DNA of 64,000 bases from UBA5486 sp036744795 (lineage in GTDB: Bacteria > Bacillota > UBA4882 > UBA10575), in the NCBI GenBank assembly GCA_036744795.1, contig DAIOHK010000002.1, positions 62,001 through 126,000 on the forward strand, read 5' to 3'. Under the pieces are notes generated by a model, which worked only from the letters and a program-made list of their open reading frames with translations, was not told where the DNA came from and did no database searches. The position numbers and the translations under genes are program-made. Shown piece after piece: positions 45,001 through 52,747 of the stretch (position 1 is its first letter; the number at the start of each line of letters is the position of its first letter).

Positions 45001-45067
45001 AATTAAGGAATTGTCTAACAATATATTTTGATTGAAGGTCTTTAGAAATTAGACAACTTCAATCAAA
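45001..45067 (+). promoter_or_regulatory. Interleaved inverted repeats (pseudoknot-like) in MATE leader
   Basis: Two perfect inverted repeats alternate in the order A-B-A'-B'. A is TTGTCTAA at 45011-45018 with A' TTAGACAA at 45049-45056. B is TTTGATTGAAG at 45027-45037 with B' CTTCAATCAAA at 45057-45067. In RNA they could form an H-type pseudoknot or two mutually exclusive hairpins. B' ends 9 bases before the GGAG of the MATE gene. The left edge (AATTAAGGAATTG) looks like a family A core. Confidence 0.55.
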
Positions 45068-45088
45068 TAAAAAATTGGAGATTTAGTT

Positions 45089-46480
45089 ATGATAAAAAAA
45101 CTCACTAAAGATCGAGACTTTTTTGGACCTATGCTCTCGATTGCACTTCCCACTGCTCTCCAAAACCTCATTGCCTCGCTTTTAAATATGATCGATACAG
45201 TAATGATTGGAAAGTTGGGAGAAGTAGAGATCGCTGGCGTAGGCTTGGCAAATCAGGTCTTTTTTTTGTTTAATTTTTTCCTTTTTGGTACATACACCGG
45301 AGCTAATATCTTCATTGCCCAATTTTGGGGAGAAAAAGATACTAAGAACATCCGGCGGATTTTAGGGGTAGCATTATTTACCGGTATAAGTATAAGTCTC
45401 ATCTTTTCTCTGGTATCAATAATCTTTCCCCAATTTGTATTAAGTATTTTCACCTCCGATTCCCAAGTTATTATTGCTGGTGGACAATACTTACGAGTGG
45501 TAGCTGTCAGCTACATCATAACCGCGATTACCTTTTGTTTTGCCTTTAGCCTAAGATGTACTGGTGACGTTATGTTACCAGTAATTATTAGCATTATTGC
45601 CTTGTTAGTTAATACAACCCTAAATTACTTACTAATATATGGCCATTACGGGTTCCCCCGTCTAGCCGTAAGGGGAGCAGCATTAGCTACTGTAATTGCC
45701 CGTATTGTAGAAATGGTTTTGCTTCTTTTTATTATTTATCGAAAGCAATTGGTTGCCGCAGCTAAGATATCAGAGTTAACTGATTTTAATCTAAACTTTA
45801 TCCGAAAATTTTTTCAAACCACGATCCCGGTAATTATTAATGAAACTCTTTGGGCCTTAGGTTTTACAATGTTTACTTTAATTTACGCCCGGATGGGTAC
45901 CGATGTTATTGCTGGTATTAATATCTTTAAAACTATCGAAGGACTGGGTATGGTGCTTTTTTATGGTCTGGCTCAAGCCTGTGCAGTAACTGTAGGTAAT
46001 AAGATCGGAGCAGGTGAAGAAGATCAAGCCCGTTTATATGCCCGGCGCTATTCCATTATTAGCCCATTAATCGCAGTTGTTATCGGAGTAATAATCCTTG
46101 CCCTTGCAAACCCAATCCTCTCTATCTATAAGGTCTCTGACGAAGTGCTAGAGATAGCCCGTTTAACTATAATTGCGTTTGCTTTCATCTTACCTATTAG
46201 GGTCTTTAATCTAATTAATATTGTAGGTATTTTGAGAAGTGGCGGTGACACTAAATTTAGCCTGCTTTTGGACACAGGAGCCCTTTGGTTTATTGCTGTG
46301 CCACTTTCCTTTATCGCCGGTCTCATCTGGCATCTCCCCCCACATATTGTTTACTTAGTCTCATCCATCGAGGGTATTGTTAAAGTTTTCATAGGGGTAG
46401 GACGATTGGTCTCCGGGAAATGGTTGAATAACCTTACTCAAAACATAAAAACCACAATGGAAACACAGCCACGAACCTAA
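45089..46480 (+). CDS. MATE family efflux protein
   Basis: 463 residues with twelve membrane segments in two related halves. Family motifs: PTALQNLIASLLNMIDTVMI, GVGLANQVFFLFNFFLFG, GANIFIAQFWG, CTGDVMLPVIIS in the first half, and TIPVIINETLWALGF, GLAQACAVTVGNKIGAG, LRSGGDTKFSL in the second. It exports drugs or metabolites using a sodium or proton gradient. TTGGAG precedes the ATG, and a possible structured leader lies upstream. Confidence 0.93.
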   Translation: MIKKLTKDRDFFGPMLSIALPTALQNLIASLLNMIDTVMIGKLGEVEIAGVGLANQVFFLFNFFLFGTYTGANIFIAQFWGEKDTKNIRRILGVALFTGISISLIFSLVSIIFPQFVLSIFTSDSQVIIAGGQYLRVVAVSYIITAITFCFAFSLRCTGDVMLPVIISIIALLVNTTLNYLLIYGHYGFPRLAVRGAALATVIARIVEMVLLLFIIYRKQLVAAAKISELTDFNLNFIRKFFQTTIPVIINETLWALGFTMFTLIYARMGTDVIAGINIFKTIEGLGMVLFYGLAQACAVTVGNKIGAGEEDQARLYARRYSIISPLIAVVIGVIILALANPILSIYKVSDEVLEIARLTIIAFAFILPIRVFNLINIVGILRSGGDTKFSLLLDTGALWFIAVPLSFIAGLIWHLPPHIVYLVSSIEGIVKVFIGVGRLVSGKWLNNLTQNIKTTMETQPRT

Positions 46481-46518
46481 AGATGAAAGCTGACATATCT
46501 TAAAATAGTTCGAGCAAA

Positions 46519-46553
46519 AAACAAAAGCTCCGGTTAATCCGGAGCTTTTGTTT
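46519..46553 (+). terminator. Rho-independent terminator
   Basis: Perfect 15-bp stem AAACAAAAGCTCCGG / CCGGAGCTTTTGTTT with a short loop, downstream of the MATE gene. The region to 46927 holds a family B repeat and otherwise nothing that I can identify. Confidence 0.9.
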
Positions 46554-46708
46554 ACTCTTTTTATTAATTAAATAATAAAGCAGATTGCCTACTAGCTGCT
46601 CGTGTTGAATGATAGCCTTTGTAATCTATAATATACCTACCTGGGCAGAATATTGTTTCGCAAGTGATATTGGATTTCTTCACTTAGCATTCTTGGTGAA
46701 AATAATCT

Positions 46709-46773
46709 GGTCGACTCACCCGGTTTTCGATTTTAATCACTTCGTGATATTAAGGTAACCGACGTGAGCGACT
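46709..46773 (+). repeat. Family B stem-loop repeat
   Basis: Near-consensus copy, GTCGACTCACCCGG to CCGACGTGAGCGAC, with the central AATCACTTCGTGAT hairpin. It lies about 150 bases upstream of the LysM gene. Confidence 0.8.
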
Positions 46774-46927
46774 TGTTCCTAAAGCTTATTTTCTGAGAAT
46801 TTCTTTATAGAAGAGGATTTTATTCATAAGTAATAGACTTTTATGCTGAAATCTTGGTGCCTCCAGTCAAGCCTATGAATATTTTATATCAGGATTTATA
46901 AGTACTCAACCATAAGGAGGTGCCTAC

Positions 46928-48404
46928 ATGTCCGAAAACATTGAAAGAAAAGACGAAAAAATTGTAGAGAAAACAGAAGTCGCTGAAGTTAACCAGCCTG
47001 CATGCCCGCCGGGAGGTATTCTTTATACGGTTAGACAGGGAGATACTTTATCAGGTATTGCTAGTCGGTTCGGTATTCCTTTAGATTGCTTGCTCCGGTT
47101 TAATCCGCAGATCACCAACCCAAACGTTATTTTTCCGGGCCAAGTCATCTGTATACCACCGGCATCAGCATGTGTACAAATACCAACATGCCCGCCTGGA
47201 GGTATTCTTTATACGGTTAGACAGNNNNNNNNNNNNNNNNNNNNNNNNNNNNNNNNNNNNNNNNNNNNNNNNNNNNNNNNNNNNNNNNNNNNNNNNNNNN
47301 NNNNNNNNNNNNNNNNNNNNNNNNGGGGATACTTTATCAGGTATTGCCAGTCGATTCGGTATTCCTTTAGATTGCTTACGTCGATTTAATCCGCAGATTA
47401 CTGGCGATCTCATCTTCCCAGGCCAAGTCATCTGCATACCACCGGCTTCAGCTTGCGTACCTACACCAACATGCCCGCCTGGAGGTATTCTTTATACGGT
47501 TAGACAGGGGGATACTTTATCAGGTATTGCCAGTCGATTCGGTATTCCTTTAGATTGCTTACTCCGGTTTAACCCACAGATTACCGATCCAAACGTTATT
47601 TTCCCGGGTCAGGTCATCTGTGTTCCGCCAGCTTCAGCATGCGTACCCACACCAGTGCCCTGCCCACCGGGAGGTATTCTTTACACCGTTAGACCGGGAG
47701 ATACCTTGTTCAGTATTGCCAGTCGTTTTGGAATCACTGTAGATTGCTTGCTCCGGTTTAACCCACAGATTACCGATCCAAACGTTATTTTCCCGGGCCA
47801 GGTCATCTGTATACCGCCAGCTTCAGCTTGCGTACCTACGCCAGTACCCTGCCCACCAGGAGGTATTCTTTACACCGTTAGACCGGGAGATACCTTGTTC
47901 AGTATTGCCAGTCGTTTTGGAATCACTGTAGATTGCTTGCTCCGGTTTAATCCCCAGATTACCGATCCAAACGTTATTTCCCCGGGCCAGGTCATCTGTG
48001 TTCCGCCAGCTTCAGCTTGCGTACCTACACCAGTACCCTGCCCACCAGGAGGAACACTATATACGATCCGTTCCGGAGACACACTTTTTAATATCGCAAA
48101 TCGCAATGGGATTCCATTAGACTGTTTGATCAGATTTAACCCACAGATTACCAACCCTGACGTCATTTTCCCGGGTCAAGTCATCTGTATACCACCAGCC
48201 TCAGCATGCGTACCTACAACAGTACCCTGCCCGCCAGGAGGAACACTATATACAATCCGTTCCGGAGACACACTTTTTAATATCGCTAATCGCAATGGAA
48301 TTCCATTAGACTGTCTGATCAGATTTAATCCGCAGATTCCTAACCCGAACCTTATTTTCCCTGGCCAAGTAATCTGTATCCCGCCAGCCTCAGCATGCAG
48401 GTAA
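46928..48404 (+). CDS. Tandem Cys-rich LysM repeat protein, interrupted by an assembly gap
   Basis: AAGGAGG precedes the ATG. After a charged 20-residue start (ERKDEKIVEKTEVAEVN) the protein consists of units of about 54 residues. Each unit has CPPGGILYTVRQGDTLSGIA, SRFGIPLDCLLRFNPQI and FPGQVICIPPASAC, so four cysteines per LysM. One unit lies before the gap, one is split by it and five follow. The reading frame appears to change across 47225-47324 only because the gap is set at 100 N. Joining the two sides directly restores both frame and unit. No signal peptide. Likely a disulfide- or coat-linked cell-wall binding protein, paralogous to the gene at 27720. Confidence 0.85.
47225..47324. other. 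Assembly gap (100 N)
   Basis: One hundred unknown bases, the default for a gap of unknown length, inside a tandem repeat. The bases on each side (GGTTAGACAG and GGGGATACTT) join to the exact sequence seen at 47495-47514, so the true gap could be zero or any whole number of 159-165-base units. Confidence 0.95.
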
Positions 48405-48415
48405 GTAGAGATCAT

Positions 48416-48450
48416 AAAAATCAAGGCCGCTTAAAAGCGGCTTTGATTTT
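48416..48450 (+). terminator. Rho-independent terminator
   Basis: AAAATCAAGGCCGCTT / AAGCGGCTTTGATTTT stem with one mismatch, downstream of the LysM gene. Confidence 0.9.
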
Positions 48451-48547
48451 ATAAATAAAATTAGCCAGTTTAAACAATTCGCCAAAATATTTGATTATCT
48501 TGTTCAAAGAAAGTCAAATACGAAGTTTCCTTATTAAAGATATTGCA

Positions 48548-48579
48548 TCATTGCATAATTTAAAATTTAATCACAAAAC
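48548..48579 (+). repeat. Family A repeat
   Basis: ATCATTGCATAATTTAAAAT followed by TTAATCACAAA keeps the core and the right-hand block of family A. Confidence 0.6.
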
Positions 48580-48605
48580 ATTGATCACCTAATTTTAATC
48601 AAACA

Positions 48606-49007
48606 CTATATTTTGTGGTTTAATGGATTAGTCTCCACAATATTGGAGTTCTCCCCTTCTTTTTCTTGATCTGTCTCCCCACTATTAACCTGTCCTCCAC
48701 TTAACATATAACCCAATACCAATGCTAAACCTACACCAATCGGTATAAAACCTCCAATTAACCAAAACCCCGTTCCCAGTCCTAAATAAAGTCCGATTGA
48801 AAGCCCAACACCGCTTAAAGTAGTAATCAAACCGGCCAGCAATAAACCAAAAGAGCCCCGTTTAAGTATTGGATTAACCAGTGCTGGAGGGATTATACCC
48901 TGTCTTAGTAAGGCCATACGCTCCAAATGGATAAAATATCTCATAGCAAAAGAGATAAGTAACATTACCAATACCATTATTGTCACCATTAGCATAATCC
49001 AGTCCAT
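48606..49007 (-). CDS. DUF6249-like small membrane protein
   Basis: 133 residues. A first helix (MVTIMVLVMLLISFAMRYFI) is followed by HLERMALLRQGIIPP, a short motif typical of small membrane proteins co-encoded with ECF sigma factors. Two more helices (FGLLLAGLITTLSGVGLSIGLYLG, GGFIPIGVGLALVLGYM) precede a polar C-terminal tail. Third gene of the sigma operon. The role is unknown. Confidence 0.7.
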   Translation of the reverse strand: MDWIMLMVTIMVLVMLLISFAMRYFIHLERMALLRQGIIPPALVNPILKRGSFGLLLAGLITTLSGVGLSIGLYLGLGTGFWLIGGFIPIGVGLALVLGYMLSGGQVNSGETDQEKEGENSNIVETNPLNHKI

Positions 49008-49022
49008 TTAATTACCTCCCCT

Positions 49023-49457
49023 TTACCCCAGTCGTTTCTCAAAAAATCGTTCTCCTGCAAAAAATGATATAGTTATAACGAAAAGAGTAACTCCTAAACT
49101 GACTACCAACCAAAAAAGACCAATTTCCATCCGGACCGTACTTTCAAACTCAATAGGTTTTTTAAATCCTACTAAAGAATAAAATATAGTAAATAGCATA
49201 CAGACTAATATGAAACTTGCTGACCAGATTATCTTAGGATTGAATAGTCGGTATCCTTGTTCCTCTTTAATCCCTTTCATCACTTTTGCGGTAAGCATCT
49301 CTGGCACCTGCTGAGGAGACCAGCCAAAAGATTGTGCTAAATCCGAAAAAACATCCGGATATTGACTTTTATGAAGTTCAGTCAAAAGTAGATTTAGCTC
49401 TTCCGGCGATTGGACAAGCTTTTCCCCTTTTATCTGCTCTTCTTTCGACCTCATCAT
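49023..49457 (-). CDS. Putative membrane anti-sigma factor
   Basis: 144 residues. A cytoplasmic N-terminal half (SPEELNLLLTELHKSQYPDV, QQVPEMLTAKVMKGI) is followed by two membrane helices (IIWSASFILVCMLFTIFYSL, GLFWLVVSLGVTLFVITISFF). There is no HxxxCxxC zinc anti-sigma motif. It overlaps the sigma gene by 80 bases and starts at an ATG after GGGGGGAAG. Position, overlap and topology indicate an anti-sigma factor. I cannot name a family. Confidence 0.6.
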   Translation of the reverse strand: MMRSKEEQIKGEKLVQSPEELNLLLTELHKSQYPDVFSDLAQSFGWSPQQVPEMLTAKVMKGIKEEQGYRLFNPKIIWSASFILVCMLFTIFYSLVGFKKPIEFESTVRMEIGLFWLVVSLGVTLFVITISFFAGERFFEKRLG

Positions 49458-49995
49458 CTTCCCCCCATTTCTCCATGAGCAACTCTTTTAATCTCCGTTT
49501 CCCCCGATGTAAGTCGGAACGAATGGTACCTAGTGGACGATGCGTAACTTGAACAATTTCCTGATAAGATAAACCTTGAAAATAATAAAGAATTATCGCG
49601 GTCCTCTGATGGAATGGTAATTTTTGCAGATTTTGCATTAAATCCATATTCCGCTTTTTTTTTATCATTAGTTCTAAAGGTTCATCTAACTCCGAAATCA
49701 TATTTTCTGACAATACACAAAAGTTTTTTTCCCGTTCCTTAAGTCGTAGATAATCAATAGCAGAACGATAGGCAATCCGATACAACCAGGTCCAAAAGGT
49801 CGCTTCCAGCCGGAAACCGGAAATGTTCCTCCAGGCTTTGACAAAAGTCTCTACTGCTACTTCTTCGGCCGCATATTCGTCTCTTAATATGCCTAGCAAT
49901 AGATGATAAACTTTTGATTGATGGGTTTCCACCAATTCCTTAAAAGCCCCTTCATCTCCTGTTTTAGCCATCATTATTAATTGCTCTTCATTCAA
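49378..49995 (-). CDS. ECF-type RNA polymerase sigma factor
   Basis: About 205 residues. Region 2 is GDEGAFKELVETHQSKVYHL, then WLYRIAYRSAIDYLR. Region 4 is LPFHQRTAIILYYFQGLSYQ, then VTHRPLGTIRSDLHRGKRRL. I prefer a TTG start at 49995 (GGGGGAAA upstream). The ATG at 50016 has no ribosome site and would lie about eight bases from the predicted transcription start. An ECF-type promoter precedes it, so it is probably autoregulated. Acts on envelope- or stress-type regulons; the inducing signal is unknown. Confidence 0.9.
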   Translation of the reverse strand: MNEEQLIMMAKTGDEGAFKELVETHQSKVYHLLLGILRDEYAAEEVAVETFVKAWRNISGFRLEATFWTWLYRIAYRSAIDYLRLKEREKNFCVLSENMISELDEPLELMIKKKRNMDLMQNLQKLPFHQRTAIILYYFQGLSYQEIVQVTHRPLGTIRSDLHRGKRRLKELLMEKWGEDDEVERRADKRGKACPIAGRAKSTFD

Positions 49996-50030
49996 ATTAA
50001 TTTCCCCCGGTTCCATTCATTCATTTGTTT

Positions 50031-50056
50031 GACGCGAATATAAATAATAAGTTGCA
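50031..50056 (-). promoter_or_regulatory. ECF-type promoter of the sigma operon
   Basis: On the minus strand TGCAAC at 50056-50051 and CGTC at 50034-50031 with a 16-base spacer, the AAC/CGT arrangement of Bacillus-type ECF promoters. Confidence 0.6.
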
Positions 50057-50065
50057 TCAAAATTC

Positions 50066-50091
50066 TGCAACTTATTAACAAAACCTTTGTC
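50066..50091 (+). promoter_or_regulatory. ECF-type promoter of the PAP2-like gene
   Basis: TGCAAC at 50066-50071 and TGTC at 50088-50091 with a 16-base spacer. It is the mirror image of the sigma operon promoter: the two -35 elements form a perfect 12-bp inverted repeat (50045-50056 with 50066-50077). Confidence 0.5.
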
Positions 50092-50112
50092 TAATAGGGC
50101 GAGGTGATGAAA

Positions 50113-50697
50113 ATGTCAAATAAATCCAAACAAATACTAGCCCGAGTTATTAGCTTTATTTGTAGTCCACCGTATCTGGCTTTTCTGGTTTTAGGATGTG
50201 CTGTATTAGCAAAACCGGAACTAATACGGGGTACTAACAAGGGAGCTCTTTTGATGGCCGCGTTTCTTTTGGGATTCTGCCCTTCACTTACTGCCCAGGA
50301 TAGCATAATCCTGCGCAAGCTTCCTTTGGGCACCAGGAGAAAGATCTCCTTTATCAGTTTCTTTTTTTCTTACACAATTTTTCTTGTTTATGCTTTAAGC
50401 AAAGAAATTCATCCACTCTTAAAGGCCATCGCTCTTTCCTACTTCCTCACTGTCGTTCTTTTAATTATCGTTAATCTCTTTTATAAAGCTAGTGGTCATG
50501 CAAGCGCAGTTGCTGGACCGGTTATGGCCTTAAATATATTCTTACCTAGTTGCTGGGGGTTATTATCTATCCCCCTTCTAGCCCTAATAACCTGGGCTCG
50601 TGTTACCACCAAAGAACATGACTTTAAACAAGTACTAGTAGGAATGATATTAGGACTTGCCGCGACCTTTAAAGCTTTCTTAATAATAAAACCATAA
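50113..50697 (+). CDS. PAP2-like membrane protein
   Basis: 194 residues from the ATG at 50113, after AGGTGAT; a GTG at 50104 and an ATG at 50107 are alternatives. It has five or six membrane segments. ASGHASAVAGP corresponds to the SGH motif of PAP2 phosphatases, and ARVTTKEHDFKQVLVG to the R-x5-H-x3-D motif with the last Asp replaced by Gln. Lipid phosphatase activity, for example on undecaprenyl or phosphatidic substrates, is possible but the changed residue makes it uncertain. Divergent from the ECF sigma gene and probably under its control. Confidence 0.7.
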   Translation: MSNKSKQILARVISFICSPPYLAFLVLGCAVLAKPELIRGTNKGALLMAAFLLGFCPSLTAQDSIILRKLPLGTRRKISFISFFFSYTIFLVYALSKEIHPLLKAIALSYFLTVVLLIIVNLFYKASGHASAVAGPVMALNIFLPSCWGLLSIPLLALITWARVTTKEHDFKQVLVGMILGLAATFKAFLIIKP

Positions 50698-50757
50698 AGC
50701 AATAATAAAATCCCTTCGCTTTTTATAATAATTTTTTCTTTCTATACTAGCATTAAC

Positions 50758-51600
50758 CTAACCTTTTAAGCCGGTAGTACTAATCCCTTCAACTAAATGT
50801 TTCTGGAAAATCAGAAAAACCAAAAGAATCGGTAATAAAGATAAGGTTCCCATGGCAAAGATTGCTCCCCAATCTGTTGAAGTCATCGGATCTGAAAACA
50901 TTCTTAAGGCTAATGATACAGTATAAAGCTTTGGAGAGTTTAAAAATAGTAGTGGTCCAATAAAATCATCCCATTTCCAGTAAAATTGGAAAATAGTCGA
51001 AGTAATCAGTACCGGAGTAATCAAGGGAAAGATAACTCGAGTAAAAATCTGAAACCGGTTGCACCCATCAATCTTGGCAGACTCATCTAGTTCAATCGGT
51101 AGCCCCCGGATAAACTGCATCATTAAAAAGATAAAGAAAGGCTGCCCTGCAAACATCGGGATAATTAAAGGCTTAAAGGAATTTACCCAGCCAAGTTTAA
51201 AAAAGATAATAAACTGCGGGATCATTACTACCTGATAAGGGAGCATCATAGTTAGCAACATACAAACAAACCAGAATTTGCGCCCGAAGAATTTATTCCG
51301 GGCAAATCCATATGCCACTAGCGCGGAAGAAAACACCGTTCCGATTGTCGCTAGAATTGTATAATAAAAGGAATTCCGGAAAAAGACTACAAAGGGAACA
51401 CCGCCAACCCCTTTCCAACCATTAATGTAATTATCGAATTTAAAGTTTTTCGGAATTAATGAGGCCGTCCCAAAAATCTCTAAATTATCTTTAAATGAAC
51501 TACTTACCATCCATAAAATCGGATAAAGCATTAAAAATCCAAAAGCAATGATGAATAAATGGTAGAAGAAACCTTGTAACCGCTTTTTAGCCTTTTTCAT
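50758..51600 (-). CDS. ABC sugar transporter permease, MalG-like
   Basis: 280 residues from the ATG at 51600, after AAAGGAGG; the frame opens at 51633 without a site. Six membrane helices (FIIAFGFLMLYPILWMVSSS, TILATIGTVFSSALVAYGFA). The EAA loop is ESAKIDGCNRFQIFTRVIFP. It is the second membrane subunit of a CUT1-type importer; the start overlaps the stop of the MalF-like gene by four bases. No ATPase gene is in the operon, so a shared MsmX-like ATPase elsewhere is likely. Confidence 0.93.
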   Translation of the reverse strand: MKKAKKRLQGFFYHLFIIAFGFLMLYPILWMVSSSFKDNLEIFGTASLIPKNFKFDNYINGWKGVGGVPFVVFFRNSFYYTILATIGTVFSSALVAYGFARNKFFGRKFWFVCMLLTMMLPYQVVMIPQFIIFFKLGWVNSFKPLIIPMFAGQPFFIFLMMQFIRGLPIELDESAKIDGCNRFQIFTRVIFPLITPVLITSTIFQFYWKWDDFIGPLLFLNSPKLYTVSLALRMFSDPMTSTDWGAIFAMGTLSLLPILLVFLIFQKHLVEGISTTGLKG

Positions 51601-52550
51601 AGCGAATCCTCCTTTGCTTCGTAATAAACCCAAAAAGTAGAGGATTTGAAGAGAAATGCGGTCAAAACACCAATAATTACCACCAATACCCAGGCCATAG
51701 CTGAACCATAACCCATCTGCGTATATTCAAAAGCCTTTTTATATAAATAAAGTGCATAAACCAATGTACTATTCATCGGATCTCCAGTCCCACTTGAGAC
51801 CACAAAAGCTTGGGTAAAGACAGTAAAACCATTAATCAATTGCATCACTAAATTAAAGAAAATAACCGGGGTTAGGTGAGGAATGGTAATCTTGATAAAC
51901 CTTTGCCATGAATTAGCCCCATCAATCTCAGCTGCTTCATAATAACTCACTGGAATCTGTTTTAAACCTGCCAAAAAAATTAGCATTGAGGAGCCAAACT
52001 GCCAAACCGCCAGAATAATCAATGTCCAGATTGCTGTCTTTGGATTACCAATCCAGGAAGTGTTCGACTCGATACCAACAAATTTCAGTGCCGCATTAAC
52101 CGCACCATCAGCCATAAAAAGCCTTCGCCACATCACGGCTACAGCGATACTTCCTCCAACTACAGATGGAAGATAGTAAACAGTCTGATAAAGCCGGAGC
52201 ATTTTAGCCTTCTTCTGAAAAAGCATGGCAATCATCAAGGCAAACAAAAGTCGGAGTGGAACCGAGACAAATGCATAAAAAAAGGTAACCTTTAGTGATT
52301 TCCAAAAGACTTCATCTTTAGCCATCTTTATAAAATTAACAAATCCGTTAAACTTTGGGGGAGAGAATAAATCATACTGGGAAAACGAGAAATAGATAGA
52401 AGCTAGAATCGGAACAATAGTAAAAACTAGAAAGCCAATCAGCCAGGGTGAGATAAAAAGATAGCCCACGATCTGATCCCAAAGCCTTTTTTTGAATTTG
52501 CGTTTCTCTGAGTTTAATACATTACCATGATTTTTTCTCAGCACCACCAT
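51597..52550 (-). CDS. ABC sugar transporter permease, MalF-like
   Basis: 317 residues from the ATG at 52550 with GGGAGGGAG upstream; the frame runs on to 52610 without a site. Six membrane helices; the EAA loop is YYEAAEIDGANSWQRFIKIT. Partner of the downstream permease in a CUT1-type importer. The substrate is inferred from the neighbours to be rhamnose-containing or related plant-derived sugars. Confidence 0.93.
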   Translation of the reverse strand: MVVLRKNHGNVLNSEKRKFKKRLWDQIVGYLFISPWLIGFLVFTIVPILASIYFSFSQYDLFSPPKFNGFVNFIKMAKDEVFWKSLKVTFFYAFVSVPLRLLFALMIAMLFQKKAKMLRLYQTVYYLPSVVGGSIAVAVMWRRLFMADGAVNAALKFVGIESNTSWIGNPKTAIWTLIILAVWQFGSSMLIFLAGLKQIPVSYYEAAEIDGANSWQRFIKITIPHLTPVIFFNLVMQLINGFTVFTQAFVVSSGTGDPMNSTLVYALYLYKKAFEYTQMGYGSAMAWVLVVIIGVLTAFLFKSSTFWVYYEAKEDSL

Positions 52551-52580
52551 GGTTAAGCTCCCTCCCTTTGATTTTAAATC

Positions 52581-52627
52581 GGCCGTTAGTGTTATTTTGC
52601 ACTCCTTCACTAACGGCCGGTTTTTTC
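52581..52627. promoter_or_regulatory. Long hairpin between binding-protein and permease genes
   Basis: Perfect 12-bp stem CGGCCGTTAGTG / CACTAACGGCCG. A T-run follows only on the plus strand, so on the operon's own (minus) strand it is not a normal terminator. It probably stabilises the abundant binding-protein message and lowers permease expression, as in other sugar ABC operons. Confidence 0.6.
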
Positions 52628-52747
52628 TTCCTTAAATTTTTTTAGCTTTGTTCTTCAAGAAATTACATTCATTAATTCAAGATTGATGCACAAAATTTGA
52701 TAAAGACTTGTGGTAAATAGATGCTAAAAATTATGTAATATCTTCAG

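Noticed and set aside
45001..45020. Family A repeat in the MATE leader as an independent copy
   Set aside because: Only AATTAAGGAATTG matches; the bases that follow belong to the interleaved inverted repeats instead. Noted within that feature.
46980..48400. CRISPR-like tandem repetition
   Set aside because: Units of about 160 bases run continuously in frame as LysM domains, with no spacers between short repeats.
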